From contig JAJRUH010000019.1 in NCBI GenBank assembly GCA_024277895.1, positions 1 through 55,165 of the forward strand: a stretch of 55,165 bases of DNA, written 5' to 3'. The stretch's first letter is position 1; each line of letters begins with the position of its first letter. This document shows positions 37,299-46,898 of this stretch, in pieces. The position numbers and the translations under genes are program-made. This stretch comes from Bacteroidota bacterium. Its GTDB lineage: Bacteria > Bacteroidota > Bacteroidia > Bacteroidales > JAADGE01. The notes under the pieces were generated by a model. The model saw only the letters and a program-made list of their open reading frames with translations. It made no database searches and was not told the DNA's origin.

Positions 37299-38414
37299 TC
37301 AACTAACCATAATTTCCCAAAGTTTTTCCGCCGTTTTATCCCAACTGAAATCATTTTTTCTTACCCTTCCTTTTCCAATTAACGACTTTCTCAATTCTTC
37401 ATTTTCAGAAATTTTTATCATTGCATTTTTTATTTCATCAACATCAAAAGGACTGACAAACAAAGCTGCATCTCCGGCAACTTCGGGCAAAGATGTTGTA
37501 TTTGAGGTAATTACAGGCACATCGCAATTCATTGCTTCAATAAGCGGAATGCCGAAACCCTCAAAAAGCGGAACAAACGTCATTGCAAATGCCGATGCCA
37601 AAACCAAATGAAGTTTTTCGGGCTTTAACCTTCCGGTGAAAATAATGTCGTTCTTAAATTCCGATTGCGAATATGCTTTTTCAATATCGGAGGTCATAAA
37701 CATTTTTGTCCCGACAATTACGAGTTTAAAATCTGATTTTGTTTCTTTTTTAAATTTCTCGAAAGCGTAAAAAAGCCGTGCAATATTTTTTCGCGGATGA
37801 AGCGTTCCTATAAAAATAAAATAGTCTTTACCTTCGGTAAATCTTTGTCTTACTTCTGTTTTAATTTCCTCATTTACAGGTAAATATACCTCATTACAAC
37901 CATTATAAACAACCGAAATTTTATTATCCGAAACTTTAAATTGCTTCGAAATATCTTGTTTTGAATATTCGGAAACAGTAGCGATTTTATATGCTTTTTC
38001 GGCAAATTCAGGAAAGAAATAATTGTAATATTTTCGCGAAAAAAAAGGTAAGTCTTCCGGACGATGGACAAAATTTATATCGTGAATTACGGCAATTTGT
38101 TTCACTCCCGATTTTAAAGACAGATAACCGTCGGGCGAAAGAAACAAATCGGCATTTACCTTTTTCAGAAATCGTTTTACCGAAATTTCAAACCACAAAA
38201 ACCATAAAAAAGGATGACGAGCAGGCGGATTTAAAACTACCGGAGTAACATTTTCGGAAAAAATAAATTTATCGGAATATTTTCTGTCAAACAAAAAGTA
38301 AAATTCGTGTTCCGGATGATTTTTCGTAATACGTTTCAAGGTTTCATAGGTAAACCAACCGATACCGTCAAGTTTATTTTCAATAAGTAAGCGTGTATTT
38401 ACGACAATCCTCAT
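37299..38414 (-). CDS. Glycosyltransferase family 1/4
   Basis: 'YFIFIGTLHPRKNIARLFYAFEKFK', 'ASAFAMTFVPLFEGFGIPLIEAMNCDVPVITSNTTSLPEVAGDAALFV'. Confidence 0.93.
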   Translation of the reverse strand: MRIVVNTRLLIENKLDGIGWFTYETLKRITKNHPEHEFYFLFDRKYSDKFIFSENVTPVVLNPPARHPFLWFLWFEISVKRFLKKVNADLFLSPDGYLSLKSGVKQIAVIHDINFVHRPEDLPFFSRKYYNYFFPEFAEKAYKIATVSEYSKQDISKQFKVSDNKISVVYNGCNEVYLPVNEEIKTEVRQRFTEGKDYFIFIGTLHPRKNIARLFYAFEKFKKETKSDFKLVIVGTKMFMTSDIEKAYSQSEFKNDIIFTGRLKPEKLHLVLASAFAMTFVPLFEGFGIPLIEAMNCDVPVITSNTTSLPEVAGDAALFVSPFDVDEIKNAMIKISENEELRKSLIGKGRVRKNDFSWDKTAEKLWEIMVS

Positions 38415-38462
38415 AAATCAAAAAATATAAGGCAAAATTAACAACCGCAGGCAAATAATTAC

Positions 38463-38470
38463 TACTTTTG
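38463..38470 (+). promoter_or_regulatory. Bacteroidota -7 element TACTTTTG
   Basis: Matches TAnnTTTG upstream of flippase gene. Confidence 0.45.
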
Positions 38471-38497
38471 CTTATAAATTTAAAAGATTTTATCCTT

Positions 38498-39940
38498 TTG
38501 AGAAAAAAGTTTATCATAAACTTGCTGTTTTTGGTTTCCCTTAACCTGCTGATTAAACCGTTTTGGATTTTCGGAATTGATATGCAAGTTCAAAATACGG
38601 TGGGTTCTTCCGAATACGGTTTTTATTTTGCTCTTTTTAATTTTTCCCTGCTTTTTAATATTTTTCTCGACCTCGGTATCACAAACTACAACAACCGAAA
38701 CATTGCCCGGCACCACCAACTCGTAGGCAAGCATTTTTCTAATATTATAGGTCTGAAATTTTTACTCGGAGTTTTCTATTTTTTGATTATTCTTATCGGT
38801 GCATTTTTTATAGGTTACAACGAAAGGCAAATAAATTTTCTTTTAGTCCTTGCCGGAAACCAATTTTTGCTCTCGCTTATTATGTATATGCGTTCCAATA
38901 TTTCGGGCTTGCAACTTTTTAAAATCGACAGTATTTTGTCGGTTCTCGACCGGCTTTTAATGATAATAATCGTAGGTTTTTTGTTGCTGAATTTCCGTAA
39001 AGAATTTAAAATTGAATGGCTTATATACTCACAATCAGCATCATACATTATAACTTCACTTACCGCATTTTTTATTGTAAAAGCAAAATCAATCGGACTG
39101 AAACTTAATTTCAACCTGCAATTTTTTCTGGTAATTTTAAGAAAAAGCTACCCTTATGCCCTGCTTGTTTTACTTATGACTTCTTACACGCGAATTGATT
39201 CCGTAATGATTGAACGCCTGCTTCCGGACGGTGATACGCAAACAGGAATTTATGCCCACGGATACAGAATTTTAGATGCAAGTTCGCAATATGCTTTACT
39301 CTTTGCAACTCTGTTGCTGCCGATGTTTGCAAAAATGCTTAAAAACAAAGAGAATATTTCAAATTTAGTAAAGATATCTTTTCTGCTGCTGGTTATTCCG
39401 GCTTTGGTTGTTGCCGTAAATTTTTCTTTTTTCAGAAATGATATTATTTATGTTTTATACAATGATCATATTAAAGAATCGGCAAAAGTTTTTGAAATAT
39501 TAATACTCGGTTTTATCCCGATTTCTGTCAGTTATATTTTCGGAACTCTGCTTACGGCAAACGGAAATTTAAAAGAATTAAATATTATGGCGGGAACCGG
39601 TGTATTGCTTAATTTAATTTTAAATTTTATCTTAATTCCCGAACTTAAAGCATACGGTGCTGCTTTAGCAAGTCTTATAACACAAAGTTTAACAGCAATA
39701 ATGCAAGTTCTTATAGCTCGCAAAATTTTCGGTTTTAAAATAAGATACAAATTATTCCTTGCAATAATCTTTTTCTCTGTTTGGATTTTATTAACTGCAT
39801 ATATTTCAGACACATATATGAACAACAGATTTATTGCTTTTGCAACAACATTAATAATCGGAACCTTAAGTGCTTTTGCTTTTAAATTGATTGATTTAAA
39901 AATGCTTTACCAAATTTTAAAATACGATAAATCAAAATAA
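38498..39940 (+). CDS. Polysaccharide flippase (MATE/MOP superfamily, Wzx-like)
   Basis: Multi-TM protein; 'VGSSEYGFYFALFNFSLLFNIFLDLGITNYNNRNIA'. TTG at 38498 chosen because the ORF-track start at 38468 sits in a TAnnTTTG element. Confidence 0.85.
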   Translation: MRKKFIINLLFLVSLNLLIKPFWIFGIDMQVQNTVGSSEYGFYFALFNFSLLFNIFLDLGITNYNNRNIARHHQLVGKHFSNIIGLKFLLGVFYFLIILIGAFFIGYNERQINFLLVLAGNQFLLSLIMYMRSNISGLQLFKIDSILSVLDRLLMIIIVGFLLLNFRKEFKIEWLIYSQSASYIITSLTAFFIVKAKSIGLKLNFNLQFFLVILRKSYPYALLVLLMTSYTRIDSVMIERLLPDGDTQTGIYAHGYRILDASSQYALLFATLLLPMFAKMLKNKENISNLVKISFLLLVIPALVVAVNFSFFRNDIIYVLYNDHIKESAKVFEILILGFIPISVSYIFGTLLTANGNLKELNIMAGTGVLLNLILNFILIPELKAYGAALASLITQSLTAIMQVLIARKIFGFKIRYKLFLAIIFFSVWILLTAYISDTYMNNRFIAFATTLIIGTLSAFAFKLIDLKMLYQILKYDKSK

Positions 39941-40713
39941 TGGAATACATCAAATACGAAATAAAAAACAAAATAGGATACGTTACATTAAACCGTCCCG
40001 AAAAACGCAATGCTTTAAACGCCGAGTTGGTTGAAGAACTGAAACATACATTTAGAAAGGCTGAAGAAGACATCACTGTAAAAGTAATAATATTAAAAGC
40101 AGAAGGCAAGGCATTTTGTGCCGGAGCCGATCTGGCATACCTTCAAAGTCTGCAAAAAAACAGTTTTGATGAGAACTTAGCAGATTCTAAAAATTTAGCA
40201 GAACTGTATAAATTGATTTACACTTTAAATAAAGTTGTTATTGCACAAGTTGAAGGACACGCAATAGCAGGCGGTGCCGGATTGGCAACCGTTTGCGATT
40301 TTGTTTTTTCTGTTCCCGAAGCAAAATACGGTTACACAGAAGTTGCCATAGGTTTTGTGCCGGCAATCGTAAGTTTTTTTCTTTTACGAAAAATCGGAGA
40401 AACTAAAACTAAAGAATTATTACTTACCGGAAATATTATTTCTGCTGAACAAGCCAAAGCTTTGAATATTTATAATTTCATTGAAAATGCTGATAAAATT
40501 AAAGATGCAACTTATCAGTTTGCTCAAAAATTAATAACAAATACATCCGGAGATTCGCTTACTTTAACAAAGAAATTAATTTCTGATATTCAAAACCTTG
40601 ACTATATTAAAGGCTTAAATTTTGCAGCTGAAATAAATGCAATGTCACGAGATACCGAAGATTGCAAAAAAGGTATTGCCGGATTTTTAAATAAAGAAAA
40701 AATTAATTGGTAA
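39940..40713 (+). CDS. Enoyl-CoA hydratase/isomerase family protein
   Basis: 'GYVTLNRPEKRNALNAELVEEL', 'AFCAGADLAYLQ', 'QVEGHAIAGGAGLATVCDFVFS'. Confidence 0.93.
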   Translation: MEYIKYEIKNKIGYVTLNRPEKRNALNAELVEELKHTFRKAEEDITVKVIILKAEGKAFCAGADLAYLQSLQKNSFDENLADSKNLAELYKLIYTLNKVVIAQVEGHAIAGGAGLATVCDFVFSVPEAKYGYTEVAIGFVPAIVSFFLLRKIGETKTKELLLTGNIISAEQAKALNIYNFIENADKIKDATYQFAQKLITNTSGDSLTLTKKLISDIQNLDYIKGLNFAAEINAMSRDTEDCKKGIAGFLNKEKINW

Positions 40714-40770
40714 GATTAAACCGGAAAGCAAAAAAACTGTCTAAATATAAAGTATATCGAAAATAAATTT

Positions 40771-41319
40771 ATGAACGCTGCAGCAAGCGAAAATAAAATA
40801 TCGGAACATATCTCAAACAAGAATTTTTCCGAAGCATTTAACTTAATCGTAAATCAATATAAAGAACGATTATATTGGCATATACGAAAAATCGTAATTA
40901 TTCACGAAGATGCCGACGATGTTTTGCAGAATACATTTATAAAAGTGTGGCGTTATCTGGAAAATTTTAATCAAAATTCAAAAATTTACACTTGGCTTTT
41001 CAGAATAGCGACAAACGAAGCCATAACATTCATCAATAATAAAAAGAAAAAAGAAGAAGAGTCATTGGGAACTTATGAACACCGATTAAGCGATACATTG
41101 GAAAGTGATGAATATTTTGACGGAGATAATGCACAACTGATTTTACAAAAAGCAATACTTAAACTACCCGAGAAGCAACGTATTGTATTTAATATGAAGT
41201 ATTTTGATGAAATAAAATACGGAGAAATGTCAAAAATCTTAGAAACATCAACAGGTGCATTAAAAGCATCATATCATCACGCCGTAAAAAAAATTGAAAA
41301 ATTTGTTAAACAATATTAA
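40771..41319 (+). CDS. ECF-type RNA polymerase sigma factor
   Basis: 'HEDADDVLQNTFIKVWRYLENF', 'YTWLFRIATNEAITFINNKKKK', region 4 'LPEKQRIVFNMKYFDEIKYGEMSKILETSTGALKASYHHAVKKI'. Confidence 0.94.
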   Translation: MNAAASENKISEHISNKNFSEAFNLIVNQYKERLYWHIRKIVIIHEDADDVLQNTFIKVWRYLENFNQNSKIYTWLFRIATNEAITFINNKKKKEEESLGTYEHRLSDTLESDEYFDGDNAQLILQKAILKLPEKQRIVFNMKYFDEIKYGEMSKILETSTGALKASYHHAVKKIEKFVKQY

Positions 41320-41351
41320 ACATTCTTAAATTTTATAAGTCAAAATAATAA

Positions 41352-41933
41352 ATGACCGTGGAAAATCTGAATAACATAAATAACAATAATGCTTTTAAAG
41401 TTCCCGAAAATTACTTTGACAATTTTTCACAGGAAATAGAAACACGTATTTTCGAGGAAAATATCAAAAAACAATTCGGCAACAAAAATCCGTTTAAAGT
41501 TCCGGAAAACTATTTTAAAGATTTCAAGTCCGACATTTCCGCCAAACCAAAAAGTAACTTCGCAAAAATTATTAGAATAACAAAACCTTGGTTATCTGCT
41601 GCGGCAGGAATAATCATCATTTTCACATTATGGCAGTTCTTATTAACAGGCATAGAAAATAAAAATAATCAAACAGGAAATAATGACAGTCTTAAGTCAA
41701 AAAATAATATTGTTATTGCAAATTATCAACCCGAGATTAATACTGTTGATATCAAATATCTCGAACCGGAAATAAATGCCTATATTGATGAGACAGATGC
41801 CGATCAAATTTATGAAGATGTAAATGAAGATAATAATGAAACTAAAATAAATTCAGATGACGAAACTGTTTATCAATATTTTATTGATTATGCCGATGAT
41901 AATGATTATACAGAATTACTTGCAGAACTCTAA
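41352..41933 (+). CDS. Single-TM protein with two FKVPENYF motifs, putative anti-sigma-like partner
   Basis: 'NAFKVPENYFDNFSQEI' and 'NPFKVPENYFKDFKSDI'; TM 'WLSAAAGIIIIFTLWQFLL'; acidic C-terminus; 32 nt after the sigma gene. Confidence 0.7.
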   Translation: MTVENLNNINNNNAFKVPENYFDNFSQEIETRIFEENIKKQFGNKNPFKVPENYFKDFKSDISAKPKSNFAKIIRITKPWLSAAAGIIIIFTLWQFLLTGIENKNNQTGNNDSLKSKNNIVIANYQPEINTVDIKYLEPEINAYIDETDADQIYEDVNEDNNETKINSDDETVYQYFIDYADDNDYTELLAEL

Positions 41934-41945
41934 AACCGAAATATT

Positions 41946-42410
41946 ATGAAACACATATTATTTTTTTCATTAATACTGTTTCTGTTAACAGGACAAGTTT
42001 TTGCCCAACCCGGTATGAACCCTCAAAAAAGAAAAGAAATAAAAGAAATGCAATTAAAGTTTATTATAAACAAACTGCAACTAACTGAAAAAGAAAAGAA
42101 AGCATTTATTCCTGTTTACAAAACATTTACTGCAAAAAGAGAAAGTCTTTTCTTCGAGAAACATAAAGTAATGCGAAATTTTAAGCAAAACAGCTTAAAT
42201 ATGAGCAATGACGATTTATTAAATTTAGCCGATAAATGTGTAAATATAAATTCTCGATTAGCTCAATTAGACAAACAATACAACGAAGAATTTAAAAAAG
42301 TTCTTCCTCCGATAAAAATTATTCTTTTATATCAGGCAGAAAATGAGTTCAAAAGAAATTTGATAAGAAAAATGCACCACAAACAAGGCAGAAAAATGCC
42401 TCCCAAATAA
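41946..42410 (+). CDS. Periplasmic Spy/CpxP-like helical protein
   Basis: Signal peptide; 'LKFIINKLQLTEKEKKAFIPVYKTFTAKRESLF..' LTxxEKxxFxPxYxxF pattern; 12 nt after previous ORF. Confidence 0.65.
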   Translation: MKHILFFSLILFLLTGQVFAQPGMNPQKRKEIKEMQLKFIINKLQLTEKEKKAFIPVYKTFTAKRESLFFEKHKVMRNFKQNSLNMSNDDLLNLADKCVNINSRLAQLDKQYNEEFKKVLPPIKIILLYQAENEFKRNLIRKMHHKQGRKMPPK

Positions 42411-42563
42411 ATTTACATAAATCATTAATGACCTGAAATTCAAGTATATTTGGTGAAGTTTAAGAGTTAATTACCGAAATTTTTAAAGAAAAAACAAAAA
42501 AACATCATCTTTGAACTGAAAATATTTCATAATAACCCGTTATAATTTCTTGATTTTCAATTC

Positions 42564-42619
42564 AAATCTAATGCACTTTTATTTTTCTGTGAAATAAATC
42601 TTATATCGAATTCAGGTTA
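42564..42619 (+). repeat. Dispersed intergenic repeat, partial copy D
   Basis: aaatctaatgcac 42564-42576; tcttatatcgaattcaggtta 42599-42619 is the exact reverse complement of 222-242. Confidence 0.65.
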
Positions 42620-42683
42620 ATAGTTAAAAACTCATTTTTCAATTTGCAAACAAAATAATATCTTTACGCCTTATTTTTAAGGT

Positions 42684-43685
42684 ATGACGACATATCAGGA
42701 AATTCTTAAAGAATTAAACAATAAAATATACAAACCGATATACTTTCTTTTCGGAGAAGAATCCTATTTTATCGACAAAATTACAGATTATATTGCCGAT
42801 AATGTCTTGAATGATGCCGAAAAAGCATTTAACCAAACAATTTTATACGGAAAAGACTCTAAAATTGAAGACATCATCAACAATGCCAAACGCTTTCCGA
42901 TGATGGCTAATTATCAAGTATTAATAGTAAAAGAAGCCCAAAATTTAAGGGGAATTGAGAAATTAGCTTATTATGTTGAGCAACCTTTAAAATCTACTAT
43001 CCTTGTTATAAACTATAAATATAAAAAACTTGATAAACGAACAAAACTATACAAAATACTAAATAAAAATGCCGTGTTATTTGAATCTAAGAAACTTTAT
43101 GAAAATCAAATTCCGGCTTGGATAAATACCTATTTAAAAGAAAAAAAATATTCGGCAACTCCGATTTCAACACAACTTCTGACAGATTTTCTCGGAAATA
43201 ATTTATCTAAAATAACAAATGAACTTGATAAATTAATGATTTCATTACCCGAAAAAACTATAATAAACCCGGAGCATATTGAAAAAAACATCGGAATAAG
43301 TAAGGATTTTAATGATTTTGAATTACAAAATGCCGTTCTTAATCGTAATATTTTAAAAGCAAATCGAATTATTCAACATTTCGGTCGCAACACCAAAGAC
43401 AATCCGATTATTCGAACCATTAACACATTAGCATCATTTTTCATAAAAATACTAACCTATCATTTTACAAACGATAAAAGTAAAAACAACATCGCTTCCG
43501 TTCTTAAAATAAATCCGTATTTTGTTAAAGATTATGTGAAAGCAGCACAAACATTTAATATAAAAAAAGTTGTATCGGTTATTTCATTACTTCGAGAATA
43601 TGATATGAAAGCAAAAGGATATAACAACGCAACAACAAGTAACGAAGATTTATTAAAAGAACTTATCTTTAAAATAATGCATTAA
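42684..43685 (+). CDS. holA: DNA polymerase III subunit delta
   Basis: 'IYKPIYFLFGEESYFIDKITDYI', 'DIINNAKRFPMMANYQVLIVKEAQNL', 'LSKITNELDKLMIS'. Confidence 0.92.
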   Translation: MTTYQEILKELNNKIYKPIYFLFGEESYFIDKITDYIADNVLNDAEKAFNQTILYGKDSKIEDIINNAKRFPMMANYQVLIVKEAQNLRGIEKLAYYVEQPLKSTILVINYKYKKLDKRTKLYKILNKNAVLFESKKLYENQIPAWINTYLKEKKYSATPISTQLLTDFLGNNLSKITNELDKLMISLPEKTIINPEHIEKNIGISKDFNDFELQNAVLNRNILKANRIIQHFGRNTKDNPIIRTINTLASFFIKILTYHFTNDKSKNNIASVLKINPYFVKDYVKAAQTFNIKKVVSVISLLREYDMKAKGYNNATTSNEDLLKELIFKIMH

Positions 43686-43701
43686 TTATCTTCTGTTTTT
43701 A

Positions 43702-43709
43702 TATCTTTG
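43702..43709 (+). promoter_or_regulatory. Bacteroidota -7 element TATCTTTG
   Basis: TAnnTTTG match, 31 nt upstream of rhomboid ATG. Confidence 0.5.
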
Positions 43710-43740
43710 CAATCCTTTTTCCTTATAAAAAAACAGAATA

Positions 43741-44346
43741 ATGTATTTAACACTTTTTATAATAATTATAACCTCGGTTATATCCATTTTAGCATTCAAC
43801 AATTACGACTTATTTAACAGGCTGAAATTCAATGCGTATATGGTTTGGAACAAAAAACAATATGCTCGGCTTTTATCTCATGCATTAGTTCACAGCGGAT
43901 GGTTACACCTTATTATAAATATGTATGTACTTTGGATTTTCGGTCGTTTTGTCGAAAGTGCTTTTATTTCACTGTTCAAAGCCGGAAATTTTTTATACAT
44001 CCTTATGTATGTGCTTTCTGTTCCGTTTTCGAGTTTACCGGCATTATTAAAAAATAAAAATAATCATTACTATAATTCGGTCGGAGCATCGGGAGCAGTT
44101 TCGGCAGTAGTATTTACGACTATATTATTAAGTCCGAAGACTTCATTATTTTTGATGTTTATTCCTATTCCGATTCCCGCATATATTTTCGGAGCATTAT
44201 ATTTAATTTATTCCTACCTGATGAGTAAAAGAGGAAAAGATAATATTGCTCACGATGCCCATTTTGCAGGTTCTGTTTTCGGATTTACTTTTCCTATTAT
44301 TTTTGCCCCGTATTTATTTATGAATTTCATACATCAAATATTTTAA
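43741..44346 (+). CDS. Rhomboid-family intramembrane serine protease
   Basis: 'HALVHSGWLHLIINMYVLWIFGRFVE', 'VGASGAVSAVVF' (GxSG), 'AHDAHFAGSVFGF'. Confidence 0.92.
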   Translation: MYLTLFIIIITSVISILAFNNYDLFNRLKFNAYMVWNKKQYARLLSHALVHSGWLHLIINMYVLWIFGRFVESAFISLFKAGNFLYILMYVLSVPFSSLPALLKNKNNHYYNSVGASGAVSAVVFTTILLSPKTSLFLMFIPIPIPAYIFGALYLIYSYLMSKRGKDNIAHDAHFAGSVFGFTFPIIFAPYLFMNFIHQIF

Positions 44347-44358
44347 AATTTTAATATA

Positions 44359-45318
44359 ATGAAAAAGAAAAAAATCGTTATAGCACTCGGAGGAAATGCC
44401 CTTTTAAGAGGCAATCAAGCCGGCACTATTGAAGAACAAGAACAAAACACATACGAAACACTCATGAATATTATCCCTTTTATAAAAGAAGGTCATAAAG
44501 TTGTATTAAGCCACGGAAACGGACCGCAAGTAGGAAATATTTTAATGAGAAACGATGCCGGAGAAATCATGTATAACATTCCGCAAATGCCTTTGGATAT
44601 TTGTGTTGCCGATTCGCAAGGCGGTATCGGATATATGATTGAAAGGGTTCTTCGAAATATTTTTATCGAACAAGATATTGAAAAAGACATTGTTACTCTC
44701 GTTACGCAAGTTGCCGTTGATAAAAACGACCCTGCTTTTCAAAAACCCACAAAACCCGTAGGTAAAATTTACGATAAAGAAACTGCCGATAAATTAGCGG
44801 AAGAAAAAAAATGGATTTTCAAACCCACACCGAAAAAAGTCGGCGGATGGCGACGTGTTGTCCCTTCCCCCGAACCTCTTGATATTTTCAACATTAAAAC
44901 CATTGAAAGTATTACCGATGCAGGAGCTGTGGTTATTGCCTCAGGCGGCGGCGGCATACCGGTTTATATTGACGAAAACAAAAAAGTAAGACCAACCGAA
45001 GCCGTTATTGACAAAGATAAAGCATCCGCATTATTGGCTTCAAAAATAAAAGCCGACGAGTTTTATATTCTGACAGACGTACCTTATGTTTACATTAATT
45101 TTAACGAACCCGACCAACAAAAACTCGATTTTCTTAACAGAGAAGATGCCTTAAAATATATGAAAGAAGGAAAATTCGGCGAAGGAAATATGGCACCTAA
45201 AATAAGAGCTTGCTTAAACTTTATTGAAACCGGAGGCAGTAAAAGCGTTATAACCGAAGCCACAAAACTCACCGACAAATCTTACGGAACAAAAATTACT
45301 TTAGAATATGAAAATTAA
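44359..45318 (+). CDS. arcC: Carbamate kinase
   Basis: '[15 protein letters not shown]', '[15 protein letters not shown]', '[13 protein letters not shown]', '[26 protein letters not shown]'. Confidence 0.94.
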   Translation: MKKKKIVIALGGNALLRGNQAGTIEEQEQNTYETLMNIIPFIKEGHKVVLSHGNGPQVGNILMRNDAGEIMYNIPQMPLDICVADSQGGIGYMIERVLRNIFIEQDIEKDIVTLVTQVAVDKNDPAFQKPTKPVGKIYDKETADKLAEEKKWIFKPTPKKVGGWRRVVPSPEPLDIFNIKTIESITDAGAVVIASGGGGIPVYIDENKKVRPTEAVIDKDKASALLASKIKADEFYILTDVPYVYINFNEPDQQKLDFLNREDALKYMKEGKFGEGNMAPKIRACLNFIETGGSKSVITEATKLTDKSYGTKITLEYEN

Positions 45319-45393
45319 TTGTTCGACCTTTTGAATCAAAGCGAAAGATTAGGATAAAACTCTTAATGAAAAACATTATTTTATAGGTATATA

Positions 45394-45425
45394 AAAAAAC
45401 TCGAAACTGATGTTTCGAGTTTTTT
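45394..45425. terminator. Hairpin terminator between carbamate kinase and tRNA-Ser
   Basis: aaaaaactcgaaac-tgat-gtttcgagtttttt perfect hairpin. Confidence 0.8.
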
Positions 45426-45427
45426 GC

Positions 45428-45511
45428 GGAGAAAGAGGGATTCGAACCCCCGGTACCTTTCGGTACAACGGTTTTCAAGACCGCCGCATTCGACCACTCT
45501 GCCATCTCTCC
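45428..45511 (-). tRNA. tRNA-Ser (anticodon TGA)
   Basis: Reverse complement GGAGAGATGGCAGAGTGGTCGAATGCGGCGGTCTTGAAAACCG..GTACCGAAAGGTAC..GGGGTTCGAATCCCTCTTTCTCCG; long variable arm. Confidence 0.95.
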
Positions 45512-45765
45512 TAAAAGCGGCTGCAAATATAAAAACTATCTTTTAATTTTTGCAAATAATTTTAATAATTTGTAAATAATATTTTCAATAGCCAACGGTA
45601 AAATATAAAAATGATAAAAAAACACATATTATTGATTACTAACAATAAAGCAATACAATAAGTTGCATCTGACTGATTAACTGACAGTTATTCTGAAACA
45701 CCTATAAACAAAAGGATACAGAAGCAGTAAAAAAGTATTATTTTTTTAAAAAAACTTATTTGAAA

Positions 45766-45796
45766 TTTGCTGTTTTTCAGAAATAATCTATATTTG
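45766..45796 (+). promoter_or_regulatory. Bacteroidota promoter (TTTG -33 / TATATTTG -7) for HU gene
   Basis: TTTG 45766-45769, 19-nt spacer, TATATTTG 45789-45796, ATG at 45841. Confidence 0.65.
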
Positions 45797-45840
45797 CATA
45801 AGTATTAATATTTTCTAATCACTAAAAAAATTATTCTATT

Positions 45841-46113
45841 ATGAACAAAGCAGAATTAATTGATGCTATTGCATCAGGTTCAGGATTAACAAAAGCTGAT
45901 TCAAGAAGAGCTTTAGACGCATTTGTAGAAGCAACTGAAGGTGCCCTTAAAGGCGGCGACAGAGTTGCTCTCGTAGGTTTCGGATCTTTCGGTGTAACAA
46001 GAAGAGAAGCAAGAAAAGGAAGAAATCCGCAAACAGGTAAAGAAATTAACATTCCGGCTAAAAATGTTGTTAAATTTAAAGCAGGAACTGATTTAACAAG
46101 AAAAGTTAATTAA
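45841..46113 (+). CDS. hup: HU-family DNA-binding protein
   Basis: 'MNKAELIDAIASGSGLTKADSRRALDAF..GDRVALVGFGSFGVTRREARKGRNPQTGKEINIPAKNVVKFKAG'. Confidence 0.97.
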   Translation: MNKAELIDAIASGSGLTKADSRRALDAFVEATEGALKGGDRVALVGFGSFGVTRREARKGRNPQTGKEINIPAKNVVKFKAGTDLTRKVN

Positions 46114-46133
46114 TTAATCCTCACACCTTACCT

Positions 46134-46162
46134 AAAAAGGGATACTGTAGTATTCCTTTTTT
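46134..46162 (+). terminator. Terminator downstream of HU
   Basis: aaaagggatact-gt-agtattcctttt hairpin then T tract. Confidence 0.8.
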
Positions 46163-46219
46163 TATTTTTGTATTTTTCGAAACCGATTTTAATTATCTTT
46201 GCATTCCGAATATACTAAA

Positions 46220-46891
46220 ATGAATACAGAATTAATTCAATATTTAAGCCGTTTCATTACGGAAGAACGTTTTACTTTGTTCAATAAAATAATTAAAGAC
46301 AGAACAAAATATATGACGGTTGTTTTGGAAGATATTTATCAGCCGCATAATGCCAGTGCCGTTTTACGCTCCTGCGATTGTTTCGGCGTACAGGATGTTC
46401 ATATTATTGAAAACGAAAATGAGTATTCGGTTAATCCGGACGTGGCTCTCGGCTCTTCAAAATGGTTAAACCTGTATAAATATAATAAATCTGAAAATAA
46501 TACACTCAGCACAATTAATGTACTTAAAGAAAAAGGATACAGAATAATTGCTACAACACCGCATACCGATGATGTTAATTTAGAAGATTTCGATATATCG
46601 AAAGAAAAATTTGCTTTGATGTTCGGTTCGGAACGCCCCGGATTAAGTGATATTGCTATGAATAATGCTGATGAATTCCTAAAAATACCTATGTACGGTT
46701 TTACCGAAAGTTTTAATATATCCGTTTCGGCAGCAATTATTTTACACCATTTATCCCTTAAATTAAGACATTCTGATATAAATTTCAGATTAACGAAAAA
46801 CGAACAAAACATTATTATTTCGGAATGGCTTAAACGCAGCATTAAAGATTCCGAAAATATTATTAAAAAATATTTACAAACACATAAATAA
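46220..46891 (+). CDS. TrmH/SpoU-family tRNA/rRNA 2'-O-methyltransferase
   Basis: 'VVLEDIYQPHNASAVLRSCDCFGVQDVHIIE', 'ALMFGSERPGLSD', 'ESFNISVSAAIILHHL'. Track start 46199 is a TTG inside a TATCTTTG promoter element. Confidence 0.92.
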   Translation: MNTELIQYLSRFITEERFTLFNKIIKDRTKYMTVVLEDIYQPHNASAVLRSCDCFGVQDVHIIENENEYSVNPDVALGSSKWLNLYKYNKSENNTLSTINVLKEKGYRIIATTPHTDDVNLEDFDISKEKFALMFGSERPGLSDIAMNNADEFLKIPMYGFTESFNISVSAAIILHHLSLKLRHSDINFRLTKNEQNIIISEWLKRSIKDSENIIKKYLQTHK

Positions 46892-46898
46892 GTTTGCC

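Noticed and set aside
45296-45526. ORF '[36 protein letters not shown]..' on the minus strand
   Set aside because: Translation of the tRNA-Ser gene (45428-45511); a well-known spurious ORF type.
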